A stretch of 64,000 nt of DNA from Plasmodium coatneyi (Eukaryota > Apicomplexa > Aconoidasida > Haemosporida > Plasmodiidae), in assembly GCF_001680005.1 (NCBI RefSeq), contig NC_033567.1:4030001-4094000 (forward strand). Reading direction: 5' to 3'. The notes below the pieces were generated by a model, which did not search any database, had not been told where the DNA came from, and saw only the letters and a program-made list of their open reading frames with translations. Below, piece by piece: positions 55,626 through 64,000 of the stretch (the stretch's first letter is position 1; the number at the start of each line of letters is the position of its first letter). The position numbers and the translations under genes are program-made.

Positions 55626-57132
55626 TTTTCAAATTGGAATAGCGCCAAAGAGGTGAATAAAACAGTATAACAAAAAAAATAAAAGCATTAACGATTAACT
55701 CATTGGTTATATTATCATGTAGGAGCGAATGCCACCACCACCCCTGGTGTGGGCTCCTCAAAGTTTGGCTTTTTTTTTTTTTTTTTTTTTTTTTTTGTGT
55801 GACTCTACATAAGAAGGGTGGACATCCCTTTATCGACTTCCATTTTATTCGCGCAACGTGGCGACAATGTACAGACGCTTCTCTATACACGTCTCGAGCG
55901 CATACGAATTAAGTTATAAATTTTTTAGATGCGACTTTTCCGATTTTTCTTTTTTCTGCCAAACAAATGGAACAATTACAATTTTGCAGGCGACAAAAAA
56001 TGTAAAGTCGTTTAAAGTGGAATAGAAAAAAGAATAAAAAAAGGAAGAAGAAAAATATGGCAAGGAAAACCATCAAATGGCAAAAAATATATATATATGC
56101 CTTATTCTTGCAGTCCACTTAGAGGCATATTTTTTTAATATACGTATTTTCAAATTATTCGCTTTTTTTTTTTTTTTTTTCCAGGGCGAATTTGAAAAGC
56201 CTTCTTTTTCGCGGGCCTACAATTTTATGTAGTTTCATGCAGGGGAAAAAAGAAAAAAAAAAAAAAAAACGCGTTCGTTTTTTCACCCCTTTCAAGTAAG
56301 CATACATATCTGAACAAAGGCGAGAAAGATATTTTAGCATTTTCCTTTTTTTCCTTTTTCTTTTATCATTTTTCTTTCTTTTTTTTCTTTCTTCCCGCCT
56401 ACGTGTGCTGGCATATGGCAGATTATTCCTTGCTATGCCAATTGATCCCCGCGTCCTGTATGCCCACTCATTCTCTATCTTGCCAATTCCACCATTATAC
56501 CTGTTGGCTATAAAACCCACATAAGGCGAAACCCGCCGGAGTACTGACTGCTGAATTTTTCTTGAGTAATTCTCGGCTGGGAAGAAGTTATTTTAAATAA
56601 TGCCACCAAGGAGGAGCGTACGTTTCTAGTTCACGCGAGTTTAGAGGCAAATATAGTGGCCAGCCGCGTGGCGAAGTATTTACCGCCTTGCGCGTATAAT
56701 ATGAGGTGCTATTATATATATTTTTTTCTCCTGGAATAAACAGGTGGATACGCAAAGTCAGCGTGCTTGCCTCTCCACATTTTTCCTTTCGAGGGGGGAA
56801 ATAAAATAACACCTCTTCGTGGCGTGCATTTCGGTTGGATCGCTAACCAAGTGAAAGTGCGTCTGTGGATTTATTTGTAGAGTAACACGCGAACAAATCG
56901 AACGTGCACAAGTGAACACTTAAGCGCTACACATCCCATGTCATTTGTAAAGAAAATTCTCCATAGTGGACAATTATAGCACCAGAAAGAGGAAATCTGC
57001 TTTTTTTTTCTGAGACGCACTACAAGGGGGAAGAGGAAGAGGAAGACGGAAAGTACACGTCGTACGTCCATGTGGTACAAGAAAGTTACGCCATTGCTTT
57101 GGATCTTCCTAAGCGCCTTTACCGCGCCCAAG
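55626..57132. other. Divergent promoter region between NAF1-like and GluPho genes
   Basis: 1.5 kb with T26 at about 55771-55796, T20 at about 56162-56181 and A18 at about 56252-56269. The 21 codons directly upstream of the chosen GluPho start (57070-57132) are open in frame and discussed under that gene. Confidence 0.5.
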
Positions 57133-59877
57133 ATGGATTGTCAGGCCATTGCGAAAAGTTTGGAGCACATGAACCACCTGCAGAATGTGAAGTACCTGGA
57201 AGCGAATGACCTAACAGATTTTAACCAAAAGAGCGCGTACTACATTTGTCAGCAGATTGCAGAAAAGCAGCAGAAAAATGAAGGGGGGTATGTGGTGATA
57301 GGTCTCTCTGGGGGAAAAACTCCCATTGATGTGTATAAAAATATGGCCCTAGTTAAGGACATAAAAATAGACACGAGCAAATTGATATTTTTCATAATAG
57401 ATGAAAGGTACAAAAGTTACGATCACAAGTTTAGCAACTACAACAACATAAAGTTCCTTTTTGAAAGTTTAAAAATAAATGAGGAGGAACAGTTGTACAA
57501 GCCAGACACTTCATTGAACATCGTGGACTGTGTGAGGGACTACAATGAGAAGATAAAAAATATGCTAAAAAAATATAACAAAGTAGATATCGCTATATTA
57601 GGAATGGGAAGCGATTTTCACATAGCTAGTTTATTTCCAAATATATTTTTCAATATCTATATGAACAATTACCAGAATAGTTACATTTACGATGAATCCT
57701 CTATCAAGCCGGTAAACAATAACGACAACTGTGACAATGATAATTTGAACCTACTGAAGGAATATGTGTACTTTACAACGACCAACAATTTCGATGTGAG
57801 GAAAAGAATTACCGTTTCGTTAAATCTACTGGGAAGTGCATCTAGCAAAATCTTTTTACTAAATTCTAAGGAAAAGTTGGACCTATGGAAAAATATGCTA
57901 CTAAAATCGTATGTGGATGTGAATTATTCTCTCTACCCCGCTGTGTACCTCATCGATAAAATGAACACCACGGTGGTGACTTGCGGATATAAAAACTATT
58001 CACAGATGTTGGAGGATATTTATGTTTCGCATAATTCTCTGTCGGTGCATTCGTCTAGCCTAAATAGGAAGGAATTCCTCACCTTTATAATTTTTGGCTG
58101 CTCAGGAGATTTAGCAAAGAAGAAAATTTACCCCGCCATTTTTAAACTATTCTGTAATAAGCACTTACCGAAGGATTTCTTAATTATCGGATTTGCGAGA
58201 ACAGTACAAAGTTTTGATTCCTTCTTTGATAAAATAGTTGGATACTTGAAGAGGTGCCTGCACAGCTATGAGGATTTATCCCCTGTCCAGAAGAAGGACT
58301 TGCTAAATAGCTTCAAAAATAAGTGCAGGTATTACATTGGGGACTACTCCAGCTCGGAAAGCTTTGAAAAGTTTAACAAGTACTTGACGAAGCTGGAGAG
58401 GGAGAACTTCGTCGGCACGTTGACTACCATGTGGGGGGATGATGCGGGGAACGAATCGCCTGTTAACTATGCGAATAGCTTGGAACTCCACTCAGATGGG
58501 TCCATTCGCGCAAAAGGGAGTGGTAACTCTACCCCTGTGAAAACCAAAGTTGGAGCAACTGGACGGACCACACCCATGCTGAGGAAACGCTCAAACATGG
58601 GTGACACATTGGACCAAGTGCAATCCAGCACGAAGGGCCCATTCACCATAAACAGAGTACTGTACCTGGCATTGCCTCCACATATATTCGTAAGTACCTT
58701 AAAAAATTACAAAAAAAATTGCCTCAACAAAAATGGTACAGACAAAATATTATTAGAAAAGCCATTTGGAAAAGATTTACAATCATTTAAAGTGTTGTCG
58801 AAGCAGATTCTGGAAAATTTTAACGAAGAGTGTATATACAGAATAGATCACTACTTGGGTAAAGACATGGTGTCAGGGTTACTGAAGTTAAAATTTACCA
58901 ACACGTTTCTGCTCTCCCTGATGAATAGGCACTTCATCAAATGTATAAAGGTTACCCTGAAGGAAACAAAAGGAGTGTACGGTAGGGGACAGTACTTCGA
59001 CCCCTATGGGATCATCCGTGACGTGATGCAAAATCATATGCTCCAACTACTAACCTTAATAACGATGGAAAATCCAATCGACTTAAATGACGAATCGGTA
59101 AAAAATGAAAAAATAAAAATATTGAAATGTATTCCACCCATCAAATTGGATGAAACGATAATTGGACAATATGTCAAATCGGACAACTACCAAGAGGACA
59201 CAAACTTATCCAACCCCCTTCCGGATGATCAACCTGTTGATGAGTCGAAAAGGAACCATAGCTACCATGACGATCCCCACATAGACCCCAACTCCATTAC
59301 GCCAACCTTCTGTACTTGCATTTTATATATCAATTCAATAAATTGGTATGGAGTGCCCATTATATTCAAAGCAGGAAAAGGACTAAATAAAGATGTATGT
59401 GAAATCCGAATACAATTTCATAACATCATGGGATCCTCCGATGAAAGTATGTATAACAACGAATTTGTAATTATCCTCCAACCTGTTGAAGTTATCTACT
59501 TAAAAATGATGGTAAAAAAACCTGGCTGTGAAGAAATGGAAGAAGTTCAACTAAATTTAACCCTCAATGATAAAAATAAAAAAAATTACGTTCCAGAAGC
59601 TTATGAAACATTGTTACTGGAATGCTTTAAAGGCTTTAAGAAAAAATTTATTTCTGATGAGGAGCTATACGAATCGTGGAGAATTTTCACTCCTCTTCTG
59701 AATGAACTGCAGGAGAAGCAGGTGCAGCCTTTGAAATACCCCTTCGGATCTTCGGGGCCCGACCAGGTGTACGATCTGGTTAAGAAGTACTACAACTATG
59801 GCCAGAACTACGCCAATACGCCTGCCTTTGTCCGCAAGTCCTCCTTTTACGAGGATAACCTGTTGGACATAAACTGA
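57133..59877 (+). CDS. GluPho: Bifunctional 6-phosphogluconolactonase / glucose-6-phosphate dehydrogenase (GluPho)
   Basis: A fusion enzyme of 914 residues from the Met at 57133. The N-terminal ~280 residues are a 6PGL domain (VVIGLSGGKTPIDVYKN, FFIIDERYKSYDHKFSN, ILGMGSDFHIASLFPN). The G6PD part begins near 325 with FGCSGDLAKKKIYP (NADP site) and has the substrate motif RIDHYLGKD plus FEKPFGKD-type LLEKPFGKDL. An Asn/Ser-rich insert interrupts G6PD between strands (about 425-510), typical of Plasmodium. The pair converts glucose 6-phosphate to 6-phosphogluconate and makes NADPH. An upstream in-frame Met at 57070 would add 21 hydrophobic residues (LLWIFLSAF). I prefer 57133 because the known P. 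falciparum enzyme is cytosolic and starts without such a leader. Confidence 0.95.
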   Translation: MDCQAIAKSLEHMNHLQNVKYLEANDLTDFNQKSAYYICQQIAEKQQKNEGGYVVIGLSGGKTPIDVYKNMALVKDIKIDTSKLIFFIIDERYKSYDHKFSNYNNIKFLFESLKINEEEQLYKPDTSLNIVDCVRDYNEKIKNMLKKYNKVDIAILGMGSDFHIASLFPNIFFNIYMNNYQNSYIYDESSIKPVNNNDNCDNDNLNLLKEYVYFTTTNNFDVRKRITVSLNLLGSASSKIFLLNSKEKLDLWKNMLLKSYVDVNYSLYPAVYLIDKMNTTVVTCGYKNYSQMLEDIYVSHNSLSVHSSSLNRKEFLTFIIFGCSGDLAKKKIYPAIFKLFCNKHLPKDFLIIGFARTVQSFDSFFDKIVGYLKRCLHSYEDLSPVQKKDLLNSFKNKCRYYIGDYSSSESFEKFNKYLTKLERENFVGTLTTMWGDDAGNESPVNYANSLELHSDGSIRAKGSGNSTPVKTKVGATGRTTPMLRKRSNMGDTLDQVQSSTKGPFTINRVLYLALPPHIFVSTLKNYKKNCLNKNGTDKILLEKPFGKDLQSFKVLSKQILENFNEECIYRIDHYLGKDMVSGLLKLKFTNTFLLSLMNRHFIKCIKVTLKETKGVYGRGQYFDPYGIIRDVMQNHMLQLLTLITMENPIDLNDESVKNEKIKILKCIPPIKLDETIIGQYVKSDNYQEDTNLSNPLPDDQPVDESKRNHSYHDDPHIDPNSITPTFCTCILYINSINWYGVPIIFKAGKGLNKDVCEIRIQFHNIMGSSDESMYNNEFVIILQPVEVIYLKMMVKKPGCEEMEEVQLNLTLNDKNKKNYVPEAYETLLLECFKGFKKKFISDEELYESWRIFTPLLNELQEKQVQPLKYPFGSSGPDQVYDLVKKYYNYGQNYANTPAFVRKSSFYEDNLLDIN

Positions 59878-61048
59878 TTCTCGACGTGACCGTGTATAGC
59901 ATTGCAGGGGGAGAGGGGTTGCTTCTCTATCGAGGTGACTTTCCCAGTTTATCCCCAAATGCATTAACGCGGACGTCCGTTTGTGTGGGCGTTTTGCCCC
60001 ATGTATGCTGCTGTGCGGTTTAAGCGGAGGACCACCAGGTACCCTCACGCGCAGCAAAAGCAATGTGCATCCCCACCCCCGTTTTCCTTCCCCAAGGGGA
60101 TACACAATTCACCAACTTTTATTTGCTCTAACTTTACCCAACATATAGTTAACATTTTTTGCGATCCACTTATAATACCTCTATTTTGTGCCACCATCTA
60201 GACGATTGCAATTTTTGTAAGGGTAATAACTTGGGCGGGAATTTTTAAAAAGGCCTCCTTACCCATTTAAAAAATGGTACAATGGGGAACATAAAAGAGG
60301 GGCAGACGTCTGACAAAAGTATTGCGACGCTCTTATGGCCACTTAAACCACGCTGGGAAAGCAATGACGTAAAAAAAGGAATTTACATTTCCGAAATTCA
60401 CGTTCTTACTGTGTTCCCCTTTGCATCATTCTGCTGTAAAGTAACCTTTTCCCATGTGGATGTACCCTTCCCCGCGCTACCAACACACCTTGCCGTACGC
60501 CCCCCATGCCATTACCACTTTCCCGTTCATCCTATTACCCGCTAAGGTACACTTTTTTTTCACTAAAAGACCTTTGGTTTCCTTTTTAAATGGGAAAAAA
60601 AGGAGCACTTCCTTTTGGAAAAAAAAATTTTTAAGAATTGTGCATAAAGGTACGCATCGCGTATGCACACGCGCAGGTACACGTGTATATATTATATGCA
60701 CACGATGTCAAGTAGAGGACGCGAAATTCATAGCACTCTTATGTAAGTGGAAATATATGTCACTGCTTTGTTCATCCTTCTCCTTTCAGTTGCATGGTAA
60801 GAAGTGCGACATTCCGGTGGAGCATTCACTGGAGAATACCCACGCATGTGCATATGTATAAAAGCATACGAACAGGATGGGTGCATGCAGAGCAACTCTT
60901 CCACGCGGGCACGTATGCCTACAGAAACACACGCAGAGGAACGTGCACACACATATTCGTCGTATGTGCAACAGGCAGATGTACACATTCTTACACGCAA
61001 GAAATGCACGAGCATGAACGCATGTATATTTTCTTCTTCCTCTTTGAA
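59878..61048. other. Convergent intergenic region between GluPho and p23
   Basis: The shared 3' flank, 1.2 kb, has alternating CA/TG-rich pieces around 60660-61010 with imperfect GCATGTG/CACACG motifs. No gene is visible. Confidence 0.5.
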
Positions 61049-62469
61049 TTATGCTACGGGTTCTTGCACCTCCACAATTGGGTCCTGAATTTTGGCTTCT
61101 TCGTCATGTATGCCATCCTTCTCCATCTTGCACTTGGCATCCTTACAGTCGTGAATTTTATCTGCATCATTTTTTCCATCAACATCGTCCTCCTCATCAT
61201 CGTCGTCATCATCATCATTGTCATCGTCACTTGTATCATCGCCATAGGAACTGGAGTCATCGTCGTTCATGCCATTCATATTTGGCATATTCTTAAACTG
61301 ATCCATTCCTCCTAATCCTGAAAAGTTGGGCATATCATCCCCCATATTTCCTAGCTTACTAAAATCCATATCGCCCATGCCTGGCATTCCACCCATTCCG
61401 GGCATACCTCCAAGACCTCCCATTCCTGGCATGCCTCCAAATTGACTCATATCTGGCATTCCACCCATGCCTCCAAAACTATTCATTGCCAGGTCGTCAT
61501 ATTCTGTTGTTTTATTTTCTTCATCAGTATCAACCCAAGAATTCCAGTCACATTTCACCCAATGCTTCTTACCATCATTATTTATGGTCTTCCATCTTTC
61601 CTTTTCTTTTTTTATAATTTTAAACTTTATATTTCTCTTGGTGCTGTACTTGGACTCTTCTACATTTATTGGTTTTAAAAAGTTGAGGGTGAACTCGTAT
61701 TCATTTTTGTCTTTTTTTCCGTAAAAATATAACTTGTCTTCTTTCAAGTCAATTTTGGTGTCCTCCGCATCTTGGAGCTCTATGGTCAGGTACAGGCATT
61801 CCTTTTTCTGGGCCCACAAAACGATTGGAAAGAGTCTACAAGGGGGGATAACATCCATATCCATGTGTGCTCACATAAATATAAATATATTTACATGTAC
61901 ATGTTGCCAAACGGGCAAGCTCATCCGCGTATACACTCAAGGATTTTTTTTCAAATTTGTGTAATTTCTACAGGGGAAGCGTCATGTGGTGTGGACTTCC
62001 ATTATATGCAGGTGTGAACATCCGATAGACGCAACGTAAAAAAAAACAACGCAACAACGTAATTTGAAAAAACCATGTGCAATAATGTTTCGGGGACGAT
62101 CACATTGTGTAGGTGGTAACCCCATTTGGAAGTGTGCACGGCGGACCTTGCCAAGGGGGAGCACGCAAAAATTACAAATTTCACATTTTACAACAACGAC
62201 GGTGAAACACAAATAAAAAAAAAAATTCAAATAGCCATGCAGCGTGGGCGACTATAATATGTAGAAGTGCAAGAATAACAGTATATGTGCACATTTTGCA
62301 AGCCCATGTGGAGAGAATTAAAAAAAAAAGAAGAAATTTTTATATCAATGCAAAAGAGTCACGGAGGAGAAATGCAAACACGGGCTACATATTGGTTCAC
62401 TCTCTCGCTGCAACAGAACGCTGCTCTGTTTTTCCCTTATGTTCATATTTCTCTTAAAACTTACGGCAT
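61049..62469 (-). CDS. p23: HSP90 co-chaperone p23 (CS domain), two exons with a 5-nt first coding exon
   Basis: The main exon is 61049-61835. Its acceptor CTTGTAG lies at 61836-61842, and the extra in-frame residues upstream are intron. Joining it to ATGCC at 62465-62469, which is followed by a perfect GTAAGT donor, gives MPLFPIVLWAQ, the expected p23 start, and 263 residues in all. The intron is 629 nt. The CS domain (about 1-110) shows LYLTIELQDAED, KLYFYGKK, FTLNFLKPI and HWVKCDWNSWVDTDEE; the WVKCDW-W signature is typical. A GGMPGM-type repeat region (about 130-185) and a very acidic Asp/Glu C-terminus follow. p23 stabilises ATP-bound HSP90-client complexes in the cytosol and inhibits the ATPase. 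Confidence 0.88.
61315..61480 (-). repeat. Coding Gly/Met/Pro repeat in p23
   Basis: Imperfect 9- to 18-bp coding repeats translate to GGMPGM-, GGMGGMP- and similar units, about ten copies of GM(P/G)GM type. Length polymorphism between strains is likely. Confidence 0.75.
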
Positions 62470-64000
62470 GTTTGGAAAATGCTTGTTGAAAATAAAATAT
62501 GGGGGAGGCGTGAGAAACTTGGTGAAAGTTTTTCTCGAAATGGAATATGCTACACAATATATGTGCTACGTAAATGTTGGTGAATTTGCTATTTTTCCTC
62601 AATATTTAAGAGAAATTTATAAACATGTTTAATTTATAAATATAATTCCTATTTGGAATGATATAAAAAAATGACCTCAAAAAAAGGCGTTACGCAGGAA
62701 AAAGTACATATCGTACTGTTTTTCTTTTACATACATGTATAGCACTGTTTTTTTATTTATGTATGCATAAATAAAAACATAAATTGTTTCAAAATGAGCA
62801 TATTTTATTAAATTTAAAATTGTGCTTAAAGGGTGAACTTTGCGTTTATAAAATGAATTCAAATCCGTTTCTTTCACTTTTTAAAAAAACTGTTCATATG
62901 TACATTCATTTCATTTGAAATATATATATATTTTTTTTTTTCTTAACCGCAGGAAAAAAAGTCAATATTTTTTATTTTCATAAGAAAAATAAAAAGGGGG
63001 TGGTGTTTCGCAGTCATGCATACATATATATATGCATACGTGTACATTATTTTATGTATAATAATACAATACGGTGCATGGCATACCTTGCATAATTGAA
63101 GTACCAGATGTTATTTACATAGGTGATATATAACGCTGTTTGTCGTGTTGGGCTTGTTGCGTATGTAACCCTTACAGGGTATACCATGGTCGTAGCATTT
63201 CGAATGAGGGGCTGTGATGCGTTCACGGTGTATGATGCATTATTTATACTGAATTATATATATATATTAATTGTTCGGGCATGACGGAAAAAACGAAACG
63301 GTTTTGCTGCAAGCAGGGAAAGGGGGGCTTTTTTTTTTTTTTTTTTTTTCGTGCTCATATCATATACTTACAATGACTGCCCCGCCCCGTAGGTCACCTG
63401 CACGAATGATAATCGCCCCGTGCATCAGATTGTATGCAGTTTTCAGTATACCTAATGTTTGCATACATTCCTACATTTTTGCGAATAAACTTATTCCGTC
63501 AAAATGTACATTTGTATATACAAGGTAATGCTGCCTCTGCCGTACATTTATGCAGCGCCCCGCAATGTCGCAAAATGGAATACCGCTAAAAGCGCGACTT
63601 CCAAAAAAAAAATCACCGTTGCGGCGATTACGCCTGGAACGAATATTTAATGGGGTATCTACATGACCCCAGATAGGGCAAAGGAAGCATCGAAAATTGT
63701 TTTTAGTGTACGCACAACAAATAATGATAAATGGAAAAAAATGTTGTTAGAAAAGTTCGTCAGAGAGGATGAAAAAAAAGGAAAAGGCCTATATTATGTT
63801 AGAATGCTCTATGACTGAAATGGAAAAACAAATAAATTTTCTTGCAAACTGTGTGTTGGTAAAAAAAAAGCAATGAGGGCCACAAAAGGGATGCATTAAA
63901 TGTATGGGAAGCATATAAATGTTGTGACACCTTGTGGAAACTACTTTTTCTTTTTTTTTTTCGTGAAAAATCCTTCCTTTTCGTCATAATGGGGGAAAAA
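62470..64000. other. Terminal region upstream of p23, no gene supported
   Basis: This is promoter-side sequence for p23 and beyond. It has an AT-dinucleotide tract at 62922-62930, T20 at 63330-63349 and dispersed short repeats. Open frames are short and lack coding features. Confidence 0.5.

Noticed and set aside
61836..61864. p23 start at 61864
   Set aside because: The ten residues encoded there do not resemble p23 and are preceded by a clear acceptor position. The split start MP-LFPIVLW fits the family.
62285..62632. 115-codon plus-strand frame upstream of p23
   Set aside because: It overlaps the p23 first exon and intron on the opposite strand, and its composition is not distinctive.

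Overview
The window looks like nuclear DNA from a malaria parasite of the Plasmodium vivax clade. The evidence is a vivax-type tryptophan-rich antigen, long A/T homopolymers between genes, Asn/Lys-rich inserts in otherwise conserved enzymes, introns of about 120-630 nt with GTAAGT-like donors and pyrimidine-rich acceptors, and only moderate AT richness. It lies at a subtelomere-core boundary. The first 0.7 kb is the 3' part of a lineage-specific antigen gene. Everything after about 1.8 kb is conserved single-copy content that, from memory, resembles one end of P. falciparum chromosome 14.

Layout. At 0-6 kb are the antigen fragment, a two-exon hemolysin-III/PAQR-type membrane protein (its last exon carries the metal-binding HxxxH motif) and a 607-aa Pro/Val/Asn repeat protein on the minus strand. 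At 9-12 kb two intron-rich minus-strand genes are almost invisible to ORF finding: a seven-exon EEF1A-lysine-methyltransferase-like gene and a candidate 59-aa coiled-coil gene. At 13.6-22.7 kb, all on the plus strand, are a three-exon dual-specificity-phosphatase-like gene, an FLVCR/SLC49-like transporter with a tiny first exon, and a nine-exon PP2C phosphatase. At 24-26.5 kb two more members of the Pro/Val/Asn repeat family face each other. At 27-43 kb are 6-phosphogluconate dehydrogenase, a candidate 57-aa membrane-type gene, mitochondrial ribosomal protein uS11m, IscU, aminopeptidase P and an SNF1/AMPK-like kinase (KIN). At 43.8-62.5 kb are a 1394-aa nuclear-looking protein, a minimal three-exon tRNA-splicing endonuclease, an SPF45-like splicing factor, a NAF1-like H/ACA RNP assembly factor, the bifunctional 6PGL-G6PD enzyme, and the HSP90 co-chaperone p23, whose first coding exon is only 5 nt. 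The last 1.5 kb holds no gene I can support.

How they fit together. GluPho and 6PGD are the oxidative pentose phosphate pathway enzymes that make NADPH, and they sit 30 kb apart. IscU and uS11m serve the mitochondrion. The methyltransferase, the Sen-type endonuclease, SPF45 and NAF1 act in translation and RNA processing. KIN, PP2C and the DSP-like protein are signalling proteins. There is no operon structure and genes lie on both strands.

The most useful results are exon reconstructions that uninterrupted ORFs miss, and a local, dispersed three-member family (607, 152 and 179 aa) sharing a short hydrophobic Pro/Asn repeat domain that I cannot assign to a known family.
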